A program made the translations under genes and the position numbers. From Stercorarius parasiticus (lineage: Eukaryota > Chordata > Aves > Charadriiformes > Stercorariidae): a stretch of 64,000 nucleotides of DNA. The stretch covers positions 1,383,971 through 1,447,970 of the forward strand of contig VWZL01002048.1 in NCBI GenBank assembly GCA_013396915.1. The letters run 5' to 3'. A model generated the notes under the pieces. That model worked only from the letters and a program-made list of their open reading frames with translations, made no database searches and had not been told where the DNA came from. The number at the start of each line of letters is the position of its first letter. The first letter of the stretch is position 1. Shown here one piece after another: positions 34,684 through 46,668 of the stretch.

Positions 34684-37600
34684 TATATTTTCTCAGTCAT
34701 TCACAGTACTACCTCTAACAAATACCTGACTAACAAGCCATGAGTGTGATGAGAGCTCCAGGAGTTTCATGTAGCTTCCACAAAGGGCTTCCCTCATGTA
34801 CCAAGGCTACACTTGTGCTCAGACCGCGAAAATTTAGCCTGTGTGTCAGCTCTTGTATCCTTTTCTGCCAATCACAGAGGAGGTTTATTTTAAAATTCCC
34901 TTTTTCCATGGCTTAGCATTTCTGGGGAGTGTTATGTATAACTTATTTGCATATAATATATTTTATACACCAATTTTTCTACCATAAATTCATATATTAA
35001 AATGTAAAGTCTGATTGCAGTGTCTTTATTTCAACCGCATTCCTGTGCATATGTAATAATGCTAGAGTTGTGTCAGGCTAGTGAGATCTGTGATACAATT
35101 TTGGAGTCGGTGCAGTTTCTGGACTTGGGAAGCAGGGAAGTTTTGAGTTATAAAAGCTCCAGTTAAACTCCAGATCGTGAAATCACTTATGCTCAGTTTT
35201 ACCACCATCATTTCTTCGTAATGTTTGTCTAGCAAAATATGCACCCGACAGGCCAAACCTAGGAAAATATGATTGCAGAACCAATAAAATTAGCTGAAGA
35301 TTCATGGGCATTGAAATAAGCAGTCTTTCAGCACTCTTTTTTTTATTTTTTTTTTTTTAATTTTGATGTCTTGTTTTTTTCCAGCAGATGACTTGAGCTT
35401 GAAACCTTGAGCCTCAAGGAGGTTCGGGGCTTTACGGGTTGTTTGGCATTTTCTTTAGCACTTCTGTGAGAGATGTTGGGAATACTTTCAAGCAGTGTCT
35501 CTGGGACGCTATAACCAATACCTGAAATGGAGACAATTAATGTAAATGCAGTTTGAATTACAGCATAGCTTGTGAAGTCTATGAGTTTCTGGTCACCTGA
35601 ATCTTCAGGAATGAGTGTGTCATTTAATTCCTATGGCAGATTTTTGAGCTAGAAGCTAACTTTATAGAAAGTGAGAGATTATTTAAGTATAGGGTATTCT
35701 TTGGGAATTGCGGCAGTTGGATTGTTATTCGTCTGAATTGTGGTTTCTGAACCTGCAGGAGGTTGGCAGCCCACTTCAGGTCTTCTCATTGACATACTGG
35801 ACATCTGACTGGAGTCGTGCGTGCGTTCAGCATGTTCTAGCCCTGCCATTCGGGCAGCATATGTGAAAAACGAAACACAAAGTTCAAGTTTTCAGTAGAC
35901 TCTTCTGGTGTTTGTAGCTTTTGTCCCTGGGCATATTATAAATCACTTCTGGAAATAATTTGGAAATTACTGCAAAGAACTTCAACAGTCTTCGCATTGC
36001 TGCAAGGCAAAAACATCCTGTGCTGAAGGAGCCTTGAAAGAATGGCATCATATTTCTCCTTTATTGTTGATTTTATATTTAGGGGGAGGTGGGGGATTTT
36101 TGTGGTTTGGAGTAGCTTCGCTCAGGTTTAGGTATTGCTCTTTTGATAAAGAGTCTCCTTTAACATAGCTTGAGGGGCTCAGGCCTCCCTATGGTTTTTG
36201 GCATAAGGTATTCAGACTTTTTTACTGCAGTGTTAGAGCATGTTTAATGTGAGTGTTTGGTTTAATGTGAGTCTGTAATGGTGGTAGATGTCTTGTTCAT
36301 ATTCTGGAATAGATGACTGACTTTCTGTGGATCTAGTTGGCAAATGTTTTCGTATTAGCTTCAATACTTAACATAATGCTTACTTTTTATGTCTTGACTG
36401 CGTTAACAGGCTAAGATGCCAACTTTCAAATACAGTGTCTATATCAATATATTTATGTTGTTTTACGCTTCTGTAGAAGATCTTGTCATTTCTAATCTAA
36501 CCTTTTCTTTTCCCAATTTGAATTGGGTGATGTCAGCTTTCCATTTTTAAAAATGTGATTCCCTCCCTTTTGAAATTGGTGAGCATAATTAGTTGTGGTT
36601 TTCTTCTTAAAAGAAGATCAGTAAGTATTACAGTGACTTTTCTATTTAGTATGAAAGATACGGTGCGTGACTGCAGGTGGACCGTATATCTTTCTGTGTC
36701 AATTTGCCCTTCAGCTTCCATAAGCTTACTTTTTTCTCTAGATGAAAATGCCCTCTACTTTAGCGGTATTTATTTACTGCTTTTGGGCTGCGGCTCTCTA
36801 GCTCCCCAGTCATTCTGGAGGTACGTTTTTCTTGTAGCATCCTTTGGGATGCACGGGAAGATAGTTGTCTGGTTGGATAAGCAGCAGGATGGTCTTTTTA
36901 CATTGTTTTGTTGTTGGGTTTTTTTCCCCTCATCTTACTTTCTGATAACTTGCACTCATATTTCTCTTAGCTTTACTACTCATGAGACTTCTACAATATT
37001 GTATACTTTGGGGAGAGAGGTAAATGAATTTTGAAGGTGGCATCTGGTGTGACAGATGCACTAGAGTGGTGGTACTTTTTGCTTCTCCCTTTTGCGATAG
37101 CTTTTAGATTAAATGCAAGCTGGTGAGTGGGAGGTGTGTGCGCATGTGTCTTTTTTTAAATAATAATAAATTAGAACTTCAGCTCCCCTTCCTTGGTGAA
37201 GCAGGTTTTGGGCTAATGGGCAGCAGGTGATGGTGGAGTCTGAAAGCAGGAAAGCAGAGTGATTTTTGTATTTAAAGTTCTTGGCTCTTAGTATGCTCGG
37301 GTAAATCTTCTAGTAAGTAGTTGCAAGAAAATAAGCTTTGTTGCTGGTGTGAATTAGCACAGCGGATGATGAATACTTGGGAAGGATGGAGGGCCAGGCT
37401 TTGTGAAAGAGGTTATCTACATAGGTGGTAAAGCTTGGGATTACTTGAATAGTAGATCAAAACCTTGTGAACAGGCCAGTAATAGGTACTTTAAGGTGCG
37501 ATGGTACAGTACTTAAAATGATCAGAGATTTTTGATTTTCCAGGTGTTAGATATGATCTTGAGTAGATGTTTACTTCAGTGGCACAGTTTTCAGCCTGAA

Positions 37601-40600
37601 ATCCGTAGTGGGTTTCTTACTCATTGCATTTATCTCAGACTTTTCCTTCATAGAGACTTGTCTGGACGGAGACTTTTTCATTCACTAGCTCTTTAAGAGC
37701 CCTCTGTGACTGCTGGCTGGTTATTTTTAATTTTTTTTTTTTTTAATGGCGGAGAAGTTGTAACTTTGAATTATTTAAAAGTGGATTGAGTGAATCAATG
37801 CAGTAGTCACAGGTGCTACTGATTGATGTGAATTATGTCGAGATGATTATAAAATCATGTTGTGAGACATCCCCCTCAAGACCATCCTCCTGTTTGTCAG
37901 CTGGGCAGAATTGAGTTTGCTGCTTTAGTTTCTGCAGGTAGTGCATGAGCTTTCAGGAGGAAAAACCACTCTCATGTGAAAGGCAGCCTGTGGGGTGCTC
38001 TCTTCTTTTTTTTTTTTTTCAGATGATGCTGATTTCTACTGCAATGCTGGCTGTGCATTGCTAATCTCTTTGCTAGATAATTTTGTTCTTTCTTGTTGTG
38101 TATTACGATACCCAAAGGCAATACCAGCCCAAAGCCAGGTAATAGAGTGATTTATTTTTTTTCCCCAATGTATTCTCGGCATAATTTCCAATGAAGATAA
38201 TCACTTCAAACCATTACACCTGATGAGAATGTCTGACTATATATACACACCTTGCTTAGCTGTTTAGAAACTGAGATGCAACCAATTACTGATACGTATA
38301 GGTTGTGGATGGGACAGAACAGGGCACCCTGAACATGTGTGTCAGCTGCAATGATGAGCAGGTTTAATTAAAATTATCTTATGAGAAGCATCTGGCCAGC
38401 ACGGAGGCAGCATTTACGGGGCCTGGAGGCATCTGCTGCAGGCTGCCTCTGGGGCAGTGGCGATGGGAGGGCTTGAGGATGGAAGGTGATGTTTCGAGTT
38501 TGTAAATCTCTGCTGTCCGGTTCTTTTATGAAAGCTGGTGTTCAGCATTTAATGCTTAATGCAGCCAAGCGAGATGATCCTGCATAAAACTGCTACGTGG
38601 ATTTTCAGCTTTTTTTTAGCGTTATATTGATTCTACAGCTTCTACCTGAGGAAGGGGCAGCATCATTTCATATTCTTACTATTCCATTAGGTTTCCTGAT
38701 CACCTGCAGCCCCAGTGCACTGGCCAGTCCCAACGATACATAAATATTATGCATTTGCACTGGAGACTGGCACCGAGGCAGATAAGGTGAACAAATTGTC
38801 ATGAGATACTCATCTTGTTATCTGAATAAGAGGAAGGGTGAGGTGGACAATATGGATTATCTGAAAACCATATTCTTTTGCCATTTTTACTGCATGTTTT
38901 GCTAACTGGAAGAACTGCGTTTTAACATAAGTAAGTACAAGCTCCTAAAGCTGTTAATTCCGATTTTATGGTGGCTATTCCTTTATATACTTAGATGTAT
39001 CTTGTCAAATCATGAATGTGAACTATGGTCTCCCTTTCTTTGTGAGTTGGCAGTAATTTGCATAACGTGGTGGAACACCACCTCTTAAAGGCTGTTTAAT
39101 CTTTGTGTGAGTCAGCAGAGGCATGAGTAATGGGTGGTTCTCTGCCCATAAGGAAATACTTTTGCAAGTGATAAAGGTGAAGTGTTAATTGGAGCCAGCT
39201 GATACATATTGCATTACCTCTGCCTTATATTATAAATGGTCTGGAGACTTGTATTTCAGATGTTGTGAATCTCTTACCCAAACCACCCATTATAAAGTGA
39301 ACTGGGTTTTCTTGGCTGGTTGTTGTTGGTATTTAGGGTATAAAATATTTTATTTATCCATAAACATAGAAGAACATTACAATTGTGCAGAATGGAGAGA
39401 TTTCACTACTGGGAATATCTCATTTTTCAAGTTATAAGCAGAGGCAAAGGCCTTCACGTTATTCTCCTGCATGTATGTTTAATAGGCCCATCTGCTTAAT
39501 TTGAAGATTTCTGTATTAAACTAGCTTTGGATTTCTCCAGATAGAATACGCCGAGCAGCAGGCGCGTTGCTTTTCCAGCTCTCTTCTCTGCGAGGTATGA
39601 CCTGATCAGTAATACCCAGTTCTGCTCATTAAAGTTTCTTATCACAGGGTTGTCTGTGCCTGATCCAGCGTGGCAAGGCACATCGAAGGCAACCGCCAAC
39701 ACCTACTGGCTGCCGTACTGGGAATGAAAACCTGGGTGCAGCAGGAAGAAATTCCTGTATTGTGGAGATCTCATTTATGCAAGCTTCCTGTGGCATTTCA
39801 AATAAGGCTACGTGAAAACCCACTTCCTAGAGAGAGCTTTTAATGATGCTACATGGGTAGTCGGGCTCTGGCTTGCGCACACAGTCTCAGTAAAAATGTT
39901 GGAAGGATGGAGTGCTAAAAATACGTTCTTAACCCCGCAGCAGTGGTTTATGTCAGCCTTGCTGAAGGAATGAGTCCCTTTAATTAGTAAGACAGTGAAG
40001 TTTATTTTGGGGTTTGCTTTGTTTTCAATTTGGGATGTGAACTCTTATGCACTGTAGCTTAAAAAAAAAAAGATAATGGTGTAGCTACAACAGGGCCAGC
40101 TACAGCTGTTGGCAGCAGCCGCAGTGTGCACTGTGCTCGTCCTGCTTTTGCCTGGGAAAAAATAAAACTCTTTAAATGGGAAGGAGGAGCCAAAAATTGT
40201 TTTGATCTGCACTAGTAGCTGACTTGATGTGCTAACCACATGTTGTCTCTCGAGATGCTATCCCAAAGATGGTTTGAGTTCCTCCTCCTTTGTGCAGGTT
40301 CAGCTTTTGGTAGCACCGTGGAAGGCTGAACAGAAATTGTCAAGCTTGTTTTAATTGCAAATAATGAGCATGCATTGATCGGGTAAATATGCCGAACCCA
40401 GTCTTGATATTCTGTCCCTGAGAAACAGGATTGTCAAAATATTTGAGATCTGGCTGGCTGGTGCGCGTTGCCCTTGGGTTTCCCCTCTCCTGGTGCTCCT
40501 GTCTAGCAGAGGGCGATGTGGAGAGACCAGAGGATTTTCATAGCACAGCCTAGTTTTGCTGAATCAGAGGGGAAGTCCCCAAATGGAAAAAAATGGAGAA

Positions 40601-43600
40601 ATTGCCATTTTTGCACCCTGAAGATGAAGCTTGCAGTGTGGTTGGAGCGGCAGCGTGTCAGGTAGGGCTGCAGCTGTCGGAAGGCTCCCACAGAAACAGC
40701 TTCACGTAGAGCTGGTCCCTCTGATGGTTTCCAAGACGCTGGAAGTGCACTTTTAGTGTAGCGTGTTCTGCTGCTGCTTTTTGAGTGATTTTGTCGAGAT
40801 ACGTAGACTGTAGCTGTTTGATTTCTGTTTTTCCATTGTACTGCTTCCAAGTGGCTGTGTTTTATTACGGGTTTAAGGCTGCACTTGATTGTGTTAATTA
40901 TTATTTTTTTTTAAGAGTATGTGCTAGTGTTGTTGCTAGAGTAGAGGCTGACACCCTTCTTGTTAGCTTTGAAGTGTGTTTTAGATCTTTATGTGTTTTT
41001 TGACTTTCAGGTTTTTTCCAAACATAAAAAAAGTCTTATAATGAATTTCAGTCACTAATACGGTTGAGCTTACTAAGAAAGTGGTACGAAGGTGAAAAAG
41101 AATAAAAGCTGTGATGGGGTAACTGGCCTCCAGCTTTCTTTTCTCAGCTCGTGAAAAAGCAATAGAACATTATAGTATTAATAGGGAATAGAATACGAAG
41201 AGTTATTTCTTAAGTGTTTGGATGCAGGGTCTTAGCAAGGGGTTGGTTTACACCGTGGCTTAGTACAATATGTCACAGGTCGAGCCAGAATGGTGCGAAG
41301 ATGCAGCAAGAGGACTTTTGCAAAAATTGATTCTTTTTCTAAATTCTTCTTTTAACAGGGCTTGCTTGCACGTTGTAAACAGTGGGTACGAAAAACGTTA
41401 GAGCTGGTTTGTAAGGGAGGAGGTGGAGGTCTCTTAGGTGTAGCTAAATTGTTTTCTGACTCCTGGACTCTGCATGGGCTTCTTTAAAGATATCATTTCT
41501 AGTACGTCCATTTGAGTTTAAAGTATGTGCCTCAGGTGATGGGAACCTGATGAAGCTCTGAAAACATACTTGAGTTTCTTGGCTTCACCCAGGAAGCACA
41601 AATGAGAATATAGCCAGAGGGCAAGATTTTTTGCAACGACCGAGGAACAATTTTATTCCTGGGTGGACGTTTTTAAAAAAAATAAAAGTAGTATTACCAG
41701 TTTTGGCAAAGCTAAAAATTCAGCTTTATAAACCTCAAACGGAGAAGTATTACTAAATTCATATTAGTGCATAGCCTGGATTTTTTTGCTTACAATAAAA
41801 TCCTGGTGGCCTCAGAGGCACATCTGGTTCTGCCTTGATTTAGGTCCCGGCAATTTGAGGTATTGCACTAATTCTTCACGTGACGTGGGGACGTGGCTTG
41901 TGTGATGGTGATAATGAAGTAATGATGATAATCATTCTTTCCATCTCCCCTCACAGAAGTGATGTGACACATCAGACCTTTCAAACTTTGCAGTAACTGT
42001 TGAGTTTTGGAAAAAGTTTAATTTAACGTGAGCCGACATGTGGTTTGCAGCACCTTTTTTTGCCAGATTCTCTTGGTGCTGGTCCAGAGCGCTGGACGAG
42101 GCGGGACAGAGGCTGCCCGGGAGGAGAACGCAAAGGAGTGGTAGCGGATGGTTGCACATCTTGGGATCATAATGATTGATTTGCTTGCCTTCAGCTCCCT
42201 ACAAACTTCGCAGTTTTATCTGCGAGTGGAAGTTGAAAGAGGCTTTGTGTTACAGTTAGTCACTGAGTCTAAAGTTCACCTGACAAATGTTTTGAGTTTC
42301 CAAAATAAATAGTTCCTACTTGTATAGCTCTGCTGTTTTCTCAAGTGCCTTGTACTAGCAGGTGCTTTTTAAATCGGAAGCTGGGGAAGGAAGCCGCTTT
42401 TCTAATGGACCGTTTGGTCACATATTACCTTTTTTAACTGTTGTATTATAAACAGTTTTAAGGCAAAAGATAGTCGCAGCCCTGAGTCCTTCCCTCTTTG
42501 CGTTCTCTCTGCTTCAGGACCCTGTCTCTTGCTCAGCTGTGCGGTGTGTTAAGACACAGTTTTTTAGTGATGCTTTGATGATTTCAGGGTGGTTTAATGT
42601 TTCGCTGTCTTCACAGTCTTTCAGGCAAAATGGTAATGAAATTGAGTCAGTGGGCGTTATCCTCATTACAAGAAAATAAAAACTAATCAGGCACCTGAAG
42701 GAGCATTTGAGGTGAGTATCTGCACTACTTCAACGTGCGCTGCTGAAGCTGAGCGTGGGTGTCCCCAGGCAGTCGCGAGGAACGAGATGGAGGGCACCGG
42801 GGAGCATCCCAGGGAACCTGCCTGTCCCTCTCCTTGTCCCACAGCTCAGGGAGACGGTCTGCCAAACAGACACAAACCGGGTCTTTCTAATACCTGCCCT
42901 CACCCCAATTTCCTGCTCTAGGTTCTCCATCTCAGCTATTAGGAAATAAATCTTTCTATCTTAGGGGGATCTATTTGCAATTGAAATAAAAAGGGGCCCC
43001 TCTTCACTGTTTCCTTGTTGCTGTAACTAAGGCTTTTGCATTGGTTCCAACTCAGCGTTAATTCCCTTTGAGAGCATGCCTTGGATTGCATTAACATTTT
43101 TTTTGACGTTTGACAAAAGCCTTGTTTAAACAAGTTAGATGTGCATCAGGCTAATAAATACAGAAACATCAGATTATTCCTGCTGTGCCGTTCTCTGAAG
43201 AACAGTGTCTCACTTGTGTATTTTCCACTAATCATCTCCAAATCTTGCATGGGTGATATCAAGTTAGGGAAAGTGGACTTAGTATTACATATGGTATAGT
43301 TGGGGAAAAAAAGGCTCTGTTTTGACAACCAGCATAGCGATCTCGGAGACATGACTCGAGTTCTAAAAAATGTTTTCAGAAATGTGTTGCATAAACAAGT
43401 CATAATTTCCCTTGTGGAGAGGCGAAGTGTTTTTCTAGATGTACTTCTGTACAAACACGCTGGACCCATTTTCTGTAGCCGCAAGTTAAAGAACCGAGAA
43501 AGTAAATCGATGATTGTATGATGCCAGAGCGCAGATTTTGGTTGACAAGCAAGAAGTTAGGCCATAAGTCAATTTTTAAGTTACTGAACTTTGAAATCGC

Positions 43601-43838
43601 TTATTTTTGCATCTGCATGCTGCGACTGCACCAGGTGGTTCAGAAACACCGTTGATACCCCACAGAAGAATAAAGCATCCTTGATCGCACCATCGCTTGC
43701 TTCACAGTCTTGTTTAGCACCCCTTGTTTGCGGGTTACTTGAAAGGGAAGAGCTTTTTGGTAACCAGGTGTGTAGAAGAGCCTTGGTTTGCAAGCAGAGT
43801 TGCTGGATCACGCCCATCTTGACCATATTGACTTCACT

Positions 43839-43868
43839 GGGGCTGCGGGGGTGTGACGGGGGGGCGGG
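43839..43868 (+). other. G-quadruplex-capable run
   Basis: G runs of 4, 5, 7 and 3 are separated by ctgc, tgtgac and c, all on the sense strand. Confidence 0.7.
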
Positions 43869-46599
43869 TAGAATTTGCCTCTCTCTCCATTAGTCACACA
43901 GCATGCAACCACCAAGCTGAGAAACTGAGCGTAAACCCTATGGATGGGTGAATGGATAAATGATGTATTGGGGAAGGGTGGACTTGGCTGTTGTGGGCGA
44001 AATTATGGCTCACGCTTACTGGAGTTCTTCACGGGGAGGACAAGGGAAATGTGTTTATTTTGAGGACTGAAAGAATTGCTCTCGCTAGAGACTCGAGCTG
44101 AGCTGCCAGCAGATAAGAGGGAGGGTCCTCTTGCGTGTATAACTTTTTAAAAAGTAGGAAATAACGTATAGGAATAAATAGTTGATTTTTGCCTTTGGAA
44201 AAAAAAAAAACAACCCAGCAGCAAGTCTTGGAGGAATTTGTGCTGCAGCCTCTTCTGGTTAAAATATTGATAAGTGCCCTGGGGAAGGGGATGAAATAGG
44301 GTGACAACTTACTGTTCGTTCAAGGTATTAAAAAGAATCGGAGCTGGTTGTGCAGAGTTGCAGAGAAATCTCGTGATGGTTAGGGGCTGATGTACTACTG
44401 GCAGATTAAACGTAACGTGGCTGAGTGCAGAGAGTTGCACAGGGAGAGGGCAGTCCGAACTTGTGTATCGCAGCTCTGGGTGAGCTTTAAGTCTCCGTAG
44501 AGATCCTGGCATCCGTAAGAGCTTTGTGGAAATCGCGAATGAGGTGCTCTGCAGGGCTTAAAGCAAAGAGTGTTAAGGACAGAAAACAGAGCACGTTGTC
44601 ATGCCTCCATTAAAAGGGCATAGTGTGCCCATCTCTGGGGGCGGTGGTGGGGGTGACTGTGGGTCCTCGCGTCTGGAAATGAGTATAGGAGAACAAGAAG
44701 GTGCATTAGAAACGTAATATGTTTGGTCAGGTAAGAGCCAATCCAGCTAAGCAGAGTGTGCAGCCTGGGAAGGGGAAGGCAAGAGGGATCATTGTGGGAG
44801 AGGAGCAGGGTAAAGATGGAATCACTCTTGATTATCCCTTCTTATGCAAGAATTAAGCAGCGTCTTGTGAAACTAGTAAGAGGCAGATTAAAAAACCAGC
44901 CAAATGTGTTTGTTTTTTTTTTCTCTTTCATTATAATCCAAAAGATAATTGAGCTGTGAGTCCCTGTAGGACCATGGGAGCGTCAGTCCTTAGCGGAGAT
45001 GCACAGCTATTAGCTGATGGATAAAATACGTGAAGGGCTGTATTTATATGAAGAGGTTGCTTGTATCTGAACCGCATGTTGAGCTGAACTCGAGGAGAGC
45101 AGGGGCAAGGTGTGCGATAGCATCGTGTCCGTTCGTGTCTGCTGCTGACCTGTGCCAGAATAGGAAGGCAGATGAATTATTAGTCTGGGTTTTGGTGTTT
45201 GCCACTCTTAAGAGTTTGTGCTTTTATCACTGTTTCATTAAGCATGACTTTATTTCCTTTGTCCTATGCCTTCCTGCGCCCCCCCGCCGCCCAAAGGTGC
45301 TGTGGTTTTGCTCATTTACTGCTACTTGCTTCACGTTTTGCTGCTTAGGTTTTGGTGATGCTCAGATGTTGCCTCAGTATAATCTCTTCTGTGGAATCCC
45401 AGTGGTGGAAATCCTGAGTAGGCTGACTTATTCACTGCATACTTGGTTTTCATTTAGTATTGTTGCTGTTTTACCTATAAAAATATCTATTTTCTCCTCT
45501 ACCAAGTAGTCGCCAAGTTCCCCTTGTTTATTTTTTGCTTTGTTTTTGACTTAGAGCCATTCTTATCTATCTGAAAAGTGGAAGTCTTTTCAGCGTGCCA
45601 AGCAATGTGTCTAATTTTTTTTTTTTTTGCATCTCTGTTGTGATTTTCTTCTTTCTGGCTTGCCAAATAAAATCTTTTTCTATATTCATTTAGAATGTTC
45701 TTATTTCCCCCACTTCGTCTTTTTTAATTTATACTTTGACATTGATTCTTCTTTTGCCAACTGTATAAGCTGTCCCTCTTCATCTTTGATGCATTGTAGG
45801 GGGGTTTCTCATTAACATTGAGATTTGAATAAGAAAGGTTAATTCCTTGTTTGTGCCTGTAATCAAGAAAGACAATGTAGACTATGATTTTTTTGCAGTG
45901 TCTCGTTTTGGGTACTTCGAACACCTTTGCTATAATGTGGGTTTGTCCTGTATTTTCACCGCTGCTGTTCAGCAGTTTGTAAGAAGCATATCACTCCCTT
46001 GACGTTTTGAGCATGGCTTGTTACAGCTCAAAATCTCATCACCAGATTTTCACTTAGTAGTTACGTTTGGGGTAATCTTTCCTGTGCTGGCACTACCCCG
46101 CCCTTGAGACAGGAGATGGTATAAAACAGACCTCACCTTTGACACTGACCTGCTTTCTAGTGAGACCCAACACAAGACATTTACCATACGTTTCTTCTCC
46201 AGTGGCTTCTTTTTCTTCCTGGAGTCCAGTACTACTATGGTTACTTGTTCAGCTGCATTCTCTAAGGCTTTGGAGGCTCTTACAGAAATATTGTGTATTG
46301 CCTGGAAAAAAATATAAATATATTATTTCATCACAGGGCACAGATGTAAGTTGAGGCATCAGCACAGCCCAGAGCCCTAGTACGTGCGCAGTGCTGCTTT
46401 CTGGTGCTTCTCCTCTTGTCAGAACATGAAGCAGGGTGGTATATCTTAGCCATGTGTATTTGATAGGATTGCTCTAGCTGACGTAACTGTAGAAACAATT
46501 TAAGCCAAGGATGTGTTTTATTCCCCTCCTCTGTTGAACGTGAGAGCAATGATATCTCTGGGTTTGCCCAGTGCATGTGCTTGGGGAAAGAAAAGGCTT

Positions 46600-46668
46600 G
46601 GGAGAGGCAAGGCGGGGGCGGTGGGCTGGATGGAGTGGGACGGGGTGGGTGGGATGGATGGGGTGGCA
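46600..46668 (+). repeat. G-rich GGAT/GGTGG tract with a quadruplex motif
   Basis: A G-rich block of repeated tggatgg and gggtggg words. The section 46642-46663 meets the four-G-run rule with loops T, T and ATGGAT. Confidence 0.75.

Noticed and set aside
35338..35420. Strong poly-pyrimidine tract and NAGNAG-like acceptor (ttttttccagcag)
   Set aside because: In the phase required from the first exon a stop follows within a few codons (near 35410) and no good nearby donor was evident.
36555..37034. Plus-strand open frame of 159 codons with hydrophobic runs
   Set aside because: The apparent membrane segments come from T-rich DNA; no similarity, promoter or splice support.
38401..38460. Possible hairpin (ggaggca ... 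tgcctct) resembling a small RNA precursor
   Set aside because: The stem is only 7 base pairs with no extended pairing; too short for a microRNA precursor.
45030..45509. Plus-strand open frame of 159 codons
   Set aside because: Composition is dominated by F, C and L from T-rich sequence, with no domain resemblance; chance.
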